From assembly GCA_020284085.1 (NCBI GenBank), contig JACEVL010000032.1:877001-941000 (forward strand): a stretch of 64,000 nucleotides of DNA, given 5' to 3'. The translations under genes were made by a program, and so were the position numbers. The notes beneath the pieces are model-generated. The model did not search any database. It was given only the letters and a program-made list of their open reading frames with translations, and was not told the origin of the DNA. The first letter of the stretch is position 1; each line of letters begins with the position of its first letter. The DNA is from Aporrectodea caliginosa. Lineage: Eukaryota; Annelida; Clitellata; Crassiclitellata; Lumbricidae. Below, in pieces: positions 34,141 through 45,499 of the stretch.

Positions 34141-34977
34141 GGCGCCCTGTCGTTTGCGCGCAGGACGTTTGCGCGCCGTCGTTTGCGCGCCGTCATTTGC
34201 GCGCAGTCGGTTGAGCGCAGCAATAAATGCCCGTCATTTGCGCGCGGGACGTTTGCGCGCGCGCAGTATAGATTGACTTGTACGGGACTTGTACAATTAT
34301 GTCTGCCATCTTCGTATGATCAAACAGCGAACTCCTGTATGATGGGTCGGCCTATTTTATTCGCACTTTGATGTGTACTCCTGTTCCTCTTCGCGTATAA
34401 ACCTATAGTATATGTCAATCTATTGTTTTTCAACCTATTGTTCTGGTTTTGATTTCTCATATTGTACCTGTCGTCTTCGTATAATGAAACAGCGAACTCC
34501 TGTGTTATGTGTACGATATAGACGCGTTGATGTGTATTCATTATAAGTCCTTAAACTATGACTATTAATAGTAATCTTATTCGTATCCTAAGCTAGAAAT
34601 ATTTCAAGACCAGGGTTAATATAGGGCGACATCAAAGTTCGTATTGTGCAGTATATGATATGAGAAAGGTTTAAATACTAGAGGTTCTTTGTGAAAATTC
34701 CAAAGCTGTTTATATCTTGTTAAACGATGGAGACGACTGAATCCAAGAGGGAAAAAGAACATATCATAACAGATGGATAGGTTGCTGAACTTACAGCTAA
34801 ATAATACAGATTTTTTGATATGATTAAAGTGGTTATTTCGTAGATTCTTTTGTTTGCATATTGTGACGGCGCGCAAATGACGGCGCGCAAACGTCCAACG
34901 CGCAAATGACGGTGCGCGCAAATGACTGCGCGCAAACGACGGCGCGCAAACGTCTTGCGCGCAAATGGCTGGACACC
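34141..34977. mobile_element. Mutator-like MITE with TTTGCGCGC tandem ends
   Basis: The two ends are inverted arrays of CGTTTGCGCGC/CATTTGCGCGC words: seven or so at 34144-34265, and the complements at 34862-34966. They start GGCGCCCTGTC at left and, inverted, GGTGTCCAGCC at right. The 9-bp duplication ATTGCCCAA flanks it (34132-34140 and 34978-34986). A 9-bp duplication with long ends is the mark of Mutator-like elements. The 0.6 kb interior has no gene. Confidence 0.85.
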
Positions 34978-34986
34978 ATTGCCCAA

Positions 34987-35758
34987 TGTGTAGGCCTATT
35001 GATGTTTGTCCAATTTTAATGACATTATTTATGTACAGAATTACCAAGCTTATCCACTGTTTGTTTTTCACATGTCCTTCGACAATAGCCTACATCACGC
35101 ATTGCAGAGTTCGGTTAATTAATCGCAGTCGCGAAAAAATATTTTAATTGCGTTAATCGTCCATAAAATTTAACGCGTTAACCGCGTGCGCTAACTGCTA
35201 TTAATCCAAGCACCTATCGATGGCGCTGAACAATTTTGATATAAGGATTTGTTCATCGTATCCACAAACTGACCGACGTATTAGATGACGAACGGTCGGT
35301 TACCGTGATCCACACTCGAATTTATCGATAACCTGTAGCTTTTTAGAATTCGAAATTCAAAATAGACTTATGGATGCACCGGTATTATGTTTAAGAACCC
35401 ATAATGTTTAAGAATAAGGATTCATTGTGTGCCAAAAGATTATGGTAAGACGTGAAAATACCATTTACGATTGCGCTTTCACTTACGTGCACCGAAAATG
35501 TCGGTCTTGTAAGTGCGAGACGATAGATGCTTTTTACATTGTTCCTTTAATTTGAATAAATAATTCAATCAATTTTTCACTTTTTGGTCAGTGATGATTT
35601 TCTGAAAGCCATCCATGACTCTATTTGAAAAAGTTTTTTCTGTAGTCCAAAGATCATAACTGCAATCGACCATGGGACGATTTATAAGAATTAGTAAATC
35701 ACTTAATTAAGTAGAGTCACTAAGCGATAAACATTGCATTCAGGTTTTTGTTTATTAG
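34987..35758. other. Intron sequence before the F-box exon
   Basis: AT-rich, no recognised element or gene. A polypyrimidine/TTTATTAG acceptor ends it. Confidence 0.4.
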
Positions 35759-35945
35759 TTGAATGAACTTCCATTGGAGCTGTTGGACGTCGTCTTAGAA
35801 AAGTCGTTTCTGCATTGGACACTAAATCCTTCATTCGATCAAAGAGACGAAGATGTCGTCAAAGCGATGGCTGCGGTCGACTTCTGTTGGTTTCAACGAT
35901 TAACCAGACCAAGATTTAAGAAAAGAATTTGGCGTCGACTCAAAG
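35759..35945 (+). CDS. Host gene exon: F-box-like domain
   Basis: The acceptor TTGTTTATTAG and the donor AAAG|GTTCAT bound a 187-nt exon, phase 0 in and phase 1 out. It encodes LNELPLELLDVVLEKSF, a variable segment, then VKAMAAVDFCWFQRLTRPRF and KKRIWRRLKG. The LP.ELL..I start and the AV...W..L...R..K end are the F-box pattern, with an extended middle. F-boxes bind Skp1 and make a protein the substrate receptor of an SCF ubiquitin ligase. Joined to CARDs this would be an unusual adaptor. Fold and Skp1 binding are inferred from sequence only. Confidence 0.6.
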
Positions 35946-36164
35946 GTTCATTGCTTCTCTAGACTAATGATATCCATATCCACTATGCTTATAGGATTGT
36001 CACAATTACTGGTTATACAACAAGACATAATGAGTTATGAGTACATAATATTTATGAGTCATTCACACATTTCGAATCCCACAGCCGGATTTTTGATCTA
36101 TGAAGAAATTTTACAGCATTTTTCATTCACATGCCGTTACAATTTCGAATGAATCAGAGAGCCG

Positions 36165-36600
36165 GATGACTTAGTGGTGTTCTTGGAATGCTATTCCAGC
36201 ACCTGGGTCCAACCACGTAGGCACTAGTTAGAATGGACCCTCCACTTCCTCACCCCAATGTCCTAGGGGCTCTAGTTGCGTGTTGAGCATTAATATGGAA
36301 TGCAGGAGGAAGTTAAAGCCGCCAACGCTTTTCCTCCCAGTCATCTCCTAATATAGAGCTCATTGGATGACAAATCGTAAGGTAAATGCACAAGACATCT
36401 AGCAAAGAGACCCTGCGTCGGATAGATTCACCAATGCTTAGAAGCCCTTAGTTGCCAGCTGCTTATGGGTCAGTGCGGGTCTGCTGAAACTGTAGAATTG
36501 TGCAAATAGCGCATTTATTGTTCCTCGTCACTTGAGTGCAAAACACAACAGAGCTTTGCTATTGCATCGATGTAAGCGCTATATAAATGTCATATTATAT
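36165..36600 (+). mobile_element. Probable SINE in intron
   Basis: It starts with a tRNA-like head (GCCGGATGACTTAGTGGTG) and ends with GTAAGCGCTATATAAATGTC, a tail like those of the other SINEs and LINEs here. The B box is not clear. No coding frame. Confidence 0.45.
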
Positions 36601-36883
36601 AATTTTACATTCGCATCTCTTCACCCAATGTGTATGAAATATTGACGAGGTTTTTTCTCTTGCATGAATCTTAAAAAATATTTGATAACAAGAAATATAG
36701 ACTTTAGCCTTACAGGTGCATTATTATGTATTTTTAGATAGGCCTAGGAATCGACTTTATTATCTTTTTACAATCAAAATCCAGCAAACAACAAAGTTTA
36801 TATTTATTTCGTTCAGAGTGTTTACCTGCTAATGTAACAAAGCTGTGTTGTCATTCAAAAGCAATATTAGTTTTGAATTTTAG

Positions 36884-37228
36884 ATTTCTATGGAAAAACC
36901 AGAAAAGGTTCTGCAATCGTCAAAAACAATCGAAATTATCTCTTGGACAATATCCAATCAAATTACAAGTTAATTTCTTCGATGTTGTCTTTCAATTGCA
37001 TAACGGAAAAGCAAAGACACTTCATACAACGACAACGTTCAAACTGCAATGATAACAAAAAGAAAGAACAAAGTCACTTCATTCAACGACAACGTTCCAA
37101 ACAAGATAAGAACTCCGAGATTTTGCACCAGATGAGATCTTTCGACGAGACAATGTATTCCAATTTCGTCAAATGTCTTCGGCAAACGAACCAGAAGACT
37201 GTGGCAAGGATCATCGAAAACGGAGGAG
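36884..37228 (+). CDS. Host gene exon: CARD domain 2
   Basis: The acceptor TTGAATTTTAG and the donor GGAG|GTTTAC bound a 345-nt exon, phase 1 on both sides. It encodes NRNYLLDNIQSNYKLISSML, CITEKQRHFIQRQRS, LHQMRSFDETMYSNFVKCLR and NQKTVARIIENGG, matching the helix pattern of a CARD (N...L...I, D.L...G.IT......I, L...L.......F...L......A..I...G). A 57-nt duplication inside it repeats HFIQRQRS (from 37018 and 37075) and lengthens one loop or helix. The end ENGG matches the end ANGG of CARD 1 at the same phase, so the two exons probably share an origin. Confidence 0.72.
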
Positions 37229-38177
37229 GTTTACAATCAAAGCTTTATCTAAAGGACAATGCGTTAACAAAATTTGAATATTAGAATACTACATTAACAT
37301 TTATATCGAATTACATCAAGAACGTTCCAAGACATTTTATAAATAATTCCGTATTTTTATAATCAAATCCTGTTAGGTACTTATCAATGCAAAATTCATT
37401 ATCACGAAAACCCGTTGAAAAGTCTTATGATTTCGGTATTACATGGGACTAGAGCCTCGTATAAAAGGTCACACATTTAACGGTATACATTTAGGGAGAC
37501 CTTGAATTGTGAGGAAAATTTATAGAAGAATTCTGGTACTTTATTACGGCCGCCATGTGGAAAGTGAGCTCTGATGGAAGTGGAAGCAACAGTAAACAGG
37601 CCTACAATTGGTTAAATAAGGAAATTATTTAGATGCATCTCTATGCCTTTAAATAATATATGAGTTTTAACTATATATTAAACCTGAAACTGCCGCACTG
37701 GTCCAAGGTGTTTCGTGGTCTAACATCATGTTACTTTGTTGACTTCTACTTTCAAGTCATCTACACTTCATTATGCCAGGTCAAATAATTATGATCAGCT
37801 TCCTCTTGTCCGCCGTTAGTTCCAAATCCAAAGAGAACGTTATTTCACTGCCATTAGTTTTTAATTGTACCTAATCTTAACGGGACAGTACTCTACCTTA
37901 ACTTTTTTAAACTACTTGATCAATGATGACAATTTCTCTGAAAATCATATTCACGTTCATAATGAGGAGTTCAATTGCATATTCTGCGAAACGATATCAA
38001 ATGTCTAATTTGAGACATTAAATGAGAATAAAAGCCGAATTGGTGGCGGGTCTACAACCTAAGAAATATTCTTTATCTCAATTCGTACCTCAATTGTAAT
38101 TGATTAAATTCAACAGCAGTTAACTGGAGTTACGTCTAAGAAATTAGTTGTTTATTGAAATATGTTTCTGCTTGTAG

Positions 38178-38584
38178 AGGTAATGAAAGTTGAAGTGCAA
38201 TATCGGAGTGCGAAGTGTACAACGTCTAGTGAAGCACAACTACTTTTGCATGAAAATATCGAAGACCTTCGAAACCGAACCAAACCGTGGTCACGACAAA
38301 CTGATAAACTCATGAGTCAACTGAGGGAGGAAGGCATAGATATCCTGAACTCTGATTTTGACAGACAGACTGTTGTCGTTTGGATCTGGTGTCATTCACA
38401 AGCAGCTCTTGAACATATTCAGATGCTGTACGAATCGAATCAGCTGACAGATGTCTTATTTGGTCTTGCAAATATTCCGGAAATTGACCAGTCTAAAGTG
38501 ATCAACGTTGACAGCAATCAATTCAAGAAAGCAGTTGGCAAGTTCTTTAAACACACTCATTATAAAGGAAAACTTAAAACATGA
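38178..38584 (+). CDS. Host gene terminal exon: TRADD-N-like domain
   Basis: The acceptor CTGCTTGTAG precedes it; phase 1 in, and the TGA stop is at 38582-38584. It encodes about 135 residues: VMKVEVQYRS, a charged helix (ENIEDLRNRTKPWSRQTDKL), REEGIDILNSD, then TVVVWIWCHSQAALEHIQML and YESNQLTDVLFGL. The hydrophobic strand followed by C....ALE....LY.S..L...L is the core pattern of the TRADD N-terminal domain and relatives, which recruit partners in death-receptor and other immune complexes. No donor was seen before the stop, and AATAAA follows 84 nt later, so this reads as a true last exon. The domain call is by pattern and needs a profile or structure comparison. Confidence 0.65.
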
Positions 38585-38667
38585 ATTTTCATACATGTAT
38601 AGGACTTAGATTAATGAAATGGCGAACAATGCGCTATAGTTAAAATCAGCAGGATGCTCAAACTGAC

Positions 38668-38673
38668 AATAAA
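38668..38673 (+). terminator. Poly(A) signal AATAAA
   Basis: Canonical hexamer 84 nt after the stop of the TRADD-N-like exon, supporting transcript end there. Confidence 0.6.
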
Positions 38674-39784
38674 AGCCGTCATTTTTTATTAATAATTATA
38701 AAAAATATTTGGAAATAGAGACTCGGCAGATAGTTAAGGAGAGAGAAGCCTTATTTTATACGGAGATAAGGTTCTCAGAGGAGCCTTATATTATACGTAG
38801 AAAGGTTCTCAGACGGTGTAATTATTAGCGGCAAACTACTTGACTCCCATAGTAGCCTATCGTGATAAAGTAAGACTAAGACATCAGAAGAAACCAGAAA
38901 TAAAATATTGAGGTTAAGAGTAAAACTGTAGAGAGCATCAAGACAGAAAAATCTAGAATAAGCTAGAGAGACGGAGAATGAAAGTATGAAAAGATACAGA
39001 CATGAAAAACAGGGGCAGGATGATATAATATTGGACAGTAACATATTCAGGTTATTCGCGAGATGGTAAACCAACAGAAAAAAAGAGAATGGATGGATGC
39101 TAATTGATGAGGAGCGACTTATATAGCGCCGTTTTAATAAAACACGAAAAGAGCGTGTTAGACGAATCTAATCTAACGATTTCTATAGCGCCGTTCTAAT
39201 AATATATAATAATAATGATACACAAGGCAACAATCGATAATGTAGTCGAAGTCAAAGTCCATTAGAAGACAGGTACAGAAGGAGGTAACAGGAGAACAAC
39301 GGAAGAGATCGAAAGACAGTTAGAGACAAACAACGAATAAGGTCAACAGATAAACAGCAACAGTAGGATGAACAGTTAATTACAGATTTAGAGCCATTTG
39401 AAATAAGTAGAGATAATACTAAATAAATATAAAGAAACATACAGAAATATTTTTAATGCACCTAATACTACTATTTATAGTATAATAGAAACAATGAGAA
39501 ATAAATAGTAGTTATTATAATTTTGTTTTTAGTTTAGTCTTAAATCGAAGTCATTGAATGAGCACAAATTTGCCAGATACTAAGTAGGTAACAAAAGTCG
39601 AAGCTACAACAAAATAATGAGAGCGAAGAAATAAATAATTGAAAATTAAACAAATAATTATAGAAATGCTCGTTAATATGTAAATATATAAATAAGCTAA
39701 CATGAACAGTCCATTATTAAGTTAACTTAATTGTCTGTATTAGAGCTGGTTATCAATACCGTAATAATTTTATTTTTATTTCAG
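38674..39784. other. Gene-free stretch between terminal exons
   Basis: AT- and purine-rich. It contains TATAGCGCCGTT twice (near 39120 and 39184), like the SINE/LINE tail words. No exon was recognised. Confidence 0.4.
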
Positions 39785-41102
39785 TCATGCGTCCGATTTC
39801 CATCAACTTCATTCAGGCAATCGACGTAGGAAGAGATGATGATGTGTATGGAGTAACTAAACTGCGAAGTGAAATCTACGTCCTCTGCCGACCATCTTCC
39901 TTTTCCACTGGTACAAATGTAATTCGTGTCTTTGAGGATCGAAATCCATTTCATTTTCGGAAGAAAATTGAAATAAAAAAGATTAAAGATCCCGTTGACA
40001 TTGGATCCAGTGAGAAGGAAATTTGTCTGTACGTCTCTGACTATATGGGAAATGCGTCTGGAAGATAAAAAGAGAAACAGATGACCAAAACAAAATCATC
40101 AAATGGCTGACCACTGATTATAAGCCATGGACTCTGTCAGTGTCCAGTAAAGGTCAGTTGTTGGTGGTCAATGATTCATCGTCCTCTCTTATGATCTACG
40201 GATCAGACGCAGAACTTATTCGATCCATTCAGTTACCAAGAGACATCAGGACCCTTTATCACGCAGTGGAAACATCCATCGGGAATTTCATCATCAGTTA
40301 CTTGGAGAATTTGGAGGAGCAAGACGAGGAGGAGGAGGACGAGAAAGAGGAGGAGAAGGAAGAGGAGGAAAAGGAGGAGGGGGAGGAGGAAGAGAAGGAG
40401 CAGCAGAACGAAGCGGAGGAGAAGAAGGGGGAAGAGGACGAAGAGCGAGAGGAAGAAAAAGAGGGAGACAGTGGGTCACGTGGGAAAAATTCAATCAAAG
40501 TGGTGAAAGAGGAAGAGGAGGAAGCAACAGAGGGAGAGGTGGAAGAAGGGGAGAATGAAGATATGGAGGAGAAGAGGGTGGAGAAGGATGACGAAGAGTT
40601 GGGGGAAGAAATAAAGGGAGAGAGTGGGTCAAATTGGAGAAATTCAATCAAAGTGGAGAAGGAGGAAGATGAGGAGGAAGATGGGAAGGAGGAAGAGGGA
40701 GGGAAGAGGGAGAGAGTGGAAGAGAAAGAGAAGAAGAGTGGATCAAGCGAGAGAAAGAAGAAGAGAATTATTGGTGCCATATGTGAATTATCCAGAGATG
40801 GACAGATGGTCATCCGTCGTTTTGTTCCTTCAAATGAAACACAACAACTGAATAAGCCTTGGCATCTCTCGCTCGATTCAGACGATCGAGTGTTTGTGGC
40901 TGACTCTCAGAATAATAGAGTGATTCTCTTGGATTCCGACCTTAAATGGAATCGAATTCTTTGTCCAACAGAAGAAGAAGAAGAAACGACGATCCATTAT
41001 CCACTTAGATTGTGTTACGACGAAGAAAAGAAACAACTGATCGTCGGAAAATTTTATGGAATTAATGTTAAAGTTAATGTTTACACTTTGAGTCGAAAAT
41101 AA
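39785..41102 (+). CDS. NHL beta-propeller exon with Glu-rich insertion
   Basis: The acceptor TTTATTTCAG precedes it; phase 1 in, as for the TRADD-N-like exon. It encodes NHL-type blades: IYVLCRPS then NVIRVFEDR, CLYVSDYMG, IIKWLTTDYKP, GQLLVVND with MIYGSDAELIRSIQLP, then SLDSDDRVFVADSQNNRVIL and LCYDEEKKQLIVG, ending YTLSRK. Such propellers bind protein or RNA, as in TRIM-NHL proteins. About 150 mostly Glu/Lys residues (40305-40770) are inserted between two blade strands. One base appears missing in the A-run at 40050-40052, after which the frame changes from ...YMGNASGR to ...VWKIKRETDDQNK; both halves otherwise read well, so this is either an assembly error or a recent lesion. AATAAA overlaps the stop. 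Confidence 0.68.
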
Positions 41103-41103
41103 A

Positions 41104-42494
41104 CTCACTTTTCATCCAGCGTTTCAAACAAACAAATATATCCCGTATTACATCGATATATCTGATCACTCTAGTAATACTGACCTGACATGGCTACAGG
41201 AAGCAAGTCCAGTTTAAGGTTAAAATTACATATCGGTATCATTTTGGTTCAAGAAGCCAGTCCAACACAATCGTCTATATAAATAGTTATTATTGTATGA
41301 GGTTCTGGCGGAAAAAGCAGAGGCAGAAAGAAGCAAGGCCGTATTTAGGGGGGTGTTTTGGGTGTTTAAACACCCCCCGAAATTAAATATTTTTACTAGC
41401 ATTTCAGTTTTTCTGAATTTTGCAAAACCTTCGCTTTAAAGAAGTCATAGATATTGAATAAGTTTACCATACGCTGTGGCTTATCAGAGCGAATCTGAAA
41501 ATACAGAGAACGATTGAGTCAATAGGATGGGAGTGGCAGAGGGAGTGTTTTGCACTCTGCACTAGTTTACATAGCGTATTAATGATAGAAGATAAACGTC
41601 TTTGATGAAGTCAACATTTCTGTAACGCGAGCTCCGGCGTAGGCACTAGGGCGACATCTGTCTCTGATTGTCTGCCTCCCTAACTACCTGCCTGTCTGCC
41701 TGTCTGCCTTCTGCCTGTCTGCCTTCTGCCTCCCTGCCTCCATCCCTTTGCGTAATAATAGAAGAAAAAGGCATTTCTTGCTCATGTCTTTGACTCCTTT
41801 TAGGATCAGATCCCTAATCGCAGGACTTTGGATGATGAGGAACCTACGTCATCAGGCAAGAGAGCGAATCCGAAGATACAGAGAACGATTGAGTCAATAG
41901 GAGGAAAGTGGCAGGAGGAGTGGCAGGGGAGTGGCAGAGCCGCAGAGAGAGTGGCAGGGGAGGGGTGGGAGGTGGGGCAAATGGAGAAGGGTAGAACGAG
42001 GGATGGGGAAGGGAGGGGAGGAGTAAGAGGAGGTGGACTGCTGTTGAATTTACCGACTTTTCATAGCCATCTAAGCTCTTTCTTATCCTCGTCAGCATAG
42101 AAGAACCCCAGTGTTTTTATGTGACAGTTCATGTGACAGTTACTCAATTTTTTATACCAGCAAAATAAAATAAAATAATTGCTAATATTGCTGTACGATT
42201 ATCTGACTTTTTAACTTCTGCCTTGAAGCTTCTTCGTCGAGGTTACAATAACAAAGATGACTGCGTCCATTTTCAGACTTACAGCTCTGACCTACGTAGG
42301 CCTAGGTCCATTTGTGAGATGTCTATTAATAGTTACTGGATTGCTAATGGGCACTGAAAGTTCGTATTATCGCTCACTGGGACAAAAGACAGAAGACGAC
42401 TGACCGCAGTTTTAAACTGTTTGTGTACGTTTTAAAAACTGTTTGAAATGTTTTATTCCAATAAAATATCTCAATAAAATTTCTTTTAATTACA
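41104..42494. other. Gene-free repeat-rich stretch
   Basis: GGGGGGTGTTTTGGGTGTTTAAACACCCCCC near 41350 looks like the end of a small DNA element. A segment of about 60 bp (AGAGCGAATC..AA.ATACAGAGAACGATTGAGTC) occurs near 41487 and again near 41857. (CTGC)-rich tracts lie near 41680-41745. No gene was recognised. Confidence 0.45.
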
Positions 42495-42548
42495 ACTTTT
42501 CTCGGAACCCCTGTGTTCACACCGCGGAACCCACTTTGGGAAATGCTG
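42495..42548. mobile_element. hAT-type terminus
   Basis: On the minus strand, CAGCATTTCCCAAAGTGGGT then TCCGCGG, the common hAT end motif also seen at 21520. The partner end was not located. Confidence 0.4.
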
Positions 42549-43853
42549 GTCTACTCTAGGGGACTACAAAATGGTGAGTAGCTAGTCTAAAATTAATAGA
42601 TTTCGAATTAATGGTTAGGGCCTACTACTGTACTGGCAGTAATACAATGACAAGAACAATCATGCGCAAATTGTCTTGCAGAAAATAATAGCTCAGATCA
42701 ACGTATTATTTTATACCAGAGGTCGTTTGTGAGACATCTGACAACTGCTTCAGCTGCACGCGTTATAGACGTGTCTGATAAAAGCAGAACCACTGTCGTT
42801 CATAGCCATAAACTGTCTGGCGCTAGCAAGCGCATTATTCTGCCTGGTTTATATACGGCAACACAATTTTCTCATAATTACTGTTACTGCGGAAAATCTC
42901 ATTAACATAATTTATAAGCATCATCGACTTCTTTCCACCAGACATAATAATTATGATAGGATTAGTTGTCATTGTTCTGTCAACCTTTGTCTATGATTTT
43001 TCGAGACATAGCCTAACTTTTCAGCTCGAAAGTTAGAGTGGCTGTGCCCCGGATTATATTCAGCTTGCAGTAGCCTACTGTACAGTCGATGTTTACACAA
43101 CCAATGTTTTACGAACGCGAATCCAATGTCCGCGCTTTATTATCCGATAAAGCGTGTGCAAACAACTGTGTGCAAATAATGCGGCTTGCAGCAGGAGTAG
43201 GCTGCATGCGAGACCCGTGTGCGTATGAGGGCCGTGTGCAACTGTGCAAACACTGCGAAGACCCAGCTATATGCTAAACCATATGGAAATCCCAGTGTAA
43301 AATTTCCACGCTTGACTGATGTGAACGACTGACTAAAAATACCGCGAAAAGCGAAAGCGCAGAGCATCCGGGTATTAAATCTATAGTAGAGCAGAAATAC
43401 TTCGTGGAGATTATTAAACTTCTTTTCGATCAAGGTAATCATTTGAAAGCTATTATACGTTGAAATAATCTGTTGAATTATGTGCATGTATCCTGTATAA
43501 GAAACAAAAAAGACCATCGAAATTTCGCAGAGTTAAACCTGTGCATCCGTTAGCTGAAACCTGCGAACACATCACTTGACCTAATTCAACAGTTCTGCTT
43601 GAAAATCGCTAGTAATAGGATTCAAATTAACAATGGCAGGTCTATGTGAATTTTGTATAGTCATAGTAACATTGGTGTTGACTGGTCTAGAACTCTAGAT
43701 CCTAGGCAATCATTTTGTAAGGCGTTAGCGTTATGTCTTTTTGCTTATAGTTTATACGAAGGTGGACGGAGTAATGGCGGTCGCAAATATAGTTCAGTTA
43801 TTTCTAACTCAACTAATCTGAAAAACACAGAGTAGTGTGACGCTCAGCATACT
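42549..43853. other. Gene-free stretch
   Basis: The segment ending AAACCATATGGAAATCCCAGTG (near 43277) recurs with changes near 50300 as AAACCATATGGAAATACCAGTG, together with GTGTGNAA-AACACTGCGA just before it, so both are probably copies of one dispersed repeat. No gene. Confidence 0.4.
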
Positions 43854-44204
43854 ATATCCATTAGGGTGCATCATGTGCCCCAAAATATTTCAAAAGTGTC
43901 TGTCCCTATTTCATTTCTTTTCCTATTTCTAAAAAAGTGTGTTTACCAAAAGTTGACAATATTCTGACATATTCTAGGTATCCCACCCAATAATTGAAGT
44001 TTTACAATAGCGAACAATTACGAGGATTCATACAAGTTACACATATCATGCAGCAATAATACTTTAAAGAATGTTTCAATAGTTCTTATCATTGACAATG
44101 CTGCATTAGTCAATGGCCATCTCCAGAAGCATTGCACAGATTTTAGAAAGTGAAAATTTTTAATTACTATCATATTGTAAAAAGACTTTCATGTTGCAAA
44201 GTCA

Positions 44205-44516
44205 TTACATGTCATGCGTAGGCCTATAATGAATATCGTCGCTCGTTGGTTGTGATGCGTCTGCACTGCATGGACTGGACTGTCTTTGCCGGTCTTGAAG
44301 CACAACTTGAAGCAAATCTTGATAATGCTCTTTAATCTTTGGTGCTGACAGAAAATCCGAGCTGAGCTTCACTCCTCTTTCAGCACAGTCATTGATTACA
44401 TTGATTACAATGAGTGCTTCAATGTTTGTCATAGCGGCTTGGTAGTCGTTGCGGTTCGACCAGTCGAACACATCTTTATTGAGGAACCGAGTATCAACTT
44501 GTAATATTTCAAACAT
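44205..44516 (-). pseudogene. Transposase C-terminal segment, left-arm inverted copy
   Basis: It reads MFEILQVDTRFLNKDVFDWS, NRNDYQAAMTNIEALIVINV and NDCAERGVKLSSDFLSAPKI, as on the opposite strand in the right arm and at 18159-17854. It is a mirror copy made by the foldback and is not an independent gene. Confidence 0.6.
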
Positions 44517-44633
44517 ACATTGTATGCCATGAGTCAGCCTCTACAAGATCGGCAAGAGTTGTTATAACTGTGATCACAAGTCAACTGGAAATGTAGGTTT
44601 TCCTAAGACCAAGCCAAATATGTCCTACAGTCA

Positions 44634-45170
44634 TTGCAAGCTTGCTGTTGGCTTAACTGCAAGCAGGTGATTAGCAAGTGCATGGCGTTCAGTGACTGGG
44701 ACGTTATTGCTGCACAGTACAAGCGGCACCATTTTCTGCAACAGACATGCTTCGTAAGAACTTCAAGCTTCTCGAGACACATCGGTCAGCAACAGAGAGA
44801 CTGTCACGCTTTGACGATGCTGGATCCAGTAAGAATGCAAAACCCTTTATTGATATATGCAAAGAACGTGTTTCGCAGAATTATTTTTAGGCATTGTCTC
44901 TTCACATGAATGAATATAAGGAATCTGAAGAACTCTGCCTCTTGTTTCTTCATGGAGATGTAGGACATAAAGTCACGTTCAAGCAACCTGGAACACTTCA
45001 CACGGCCAGATGGATCGCAAAAATTATTTATTCTATCAAGATTTGTCTTTTTAAGCCACATATTGCAGAGCTTCCAGAAAACACAATAACGACACAGCAG
45101 CAATCACAAAAGGGAGAGATTGTGTATTTTGTTACTCTGGTAACAGCTTTTGGTGGGACTTTCGGTTAGG
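44634..45170 (+). pseudogene. Decayed transposase core in the foldback loop
   Basis: The plus strand reads YKESEELCLLFLHGDVGHKV then FKQPGTLHTARWIAKIIYSI and KICLFKP, equivalent to REFLQLSVFFLGDV and GAMHRARWMAKVINTIKMW in the element at 30163-33095. Upstream frames are interrupted. Confidence 0.6.
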
Positions 45171-45499
45171 TGACTGATGCACCATGGAATGACTTGAAGC
45201 TGTACCATTCATTCTTGCAATATGACTTGGTGTATGCACAGGTGCACAAGCGGCATTTGTGGTACTTAACGGCAGAAATGGTACCGCTTGCACCACTGTG
45301 CAGCAATAACGCCCCTGCCACTGAATGCCATGCACTTGCTAATCACCTGCTTGCAGTTAAGCCAACAGCAAGCTTGCAATGACTGTAGGACAGATTTGGC
45401 TTGGTCTTTGGAAAACCTACATTTCCAGATGTCTTGTGATCACAGTTATAACAACTCTTGCCGATCTTGTAGCATACATGGCATGACTCGTGGCATACA

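Noticed and set aside
34141..34268. GCGCGC-rich patch as a CpG-island promoter
   Set aside because: It is one end of a Mutator-like MITE with target duplication, mirrored at the other end, and no gene starts there.
40294..40813. Minus-strand Ser/Pro/Phe-rich frames opposite the Glu-rich tract
   Set aside because: They are the complement of GAG/GAA codons. The plus strand carries the NHL pattern.
43089..43517. Open frames on both strands near 43.1-43.5 kb
   Set aside because: No motif was seen, and part of the sequence recurs near 50.3 kb, so it is probably a dispersed repeat.
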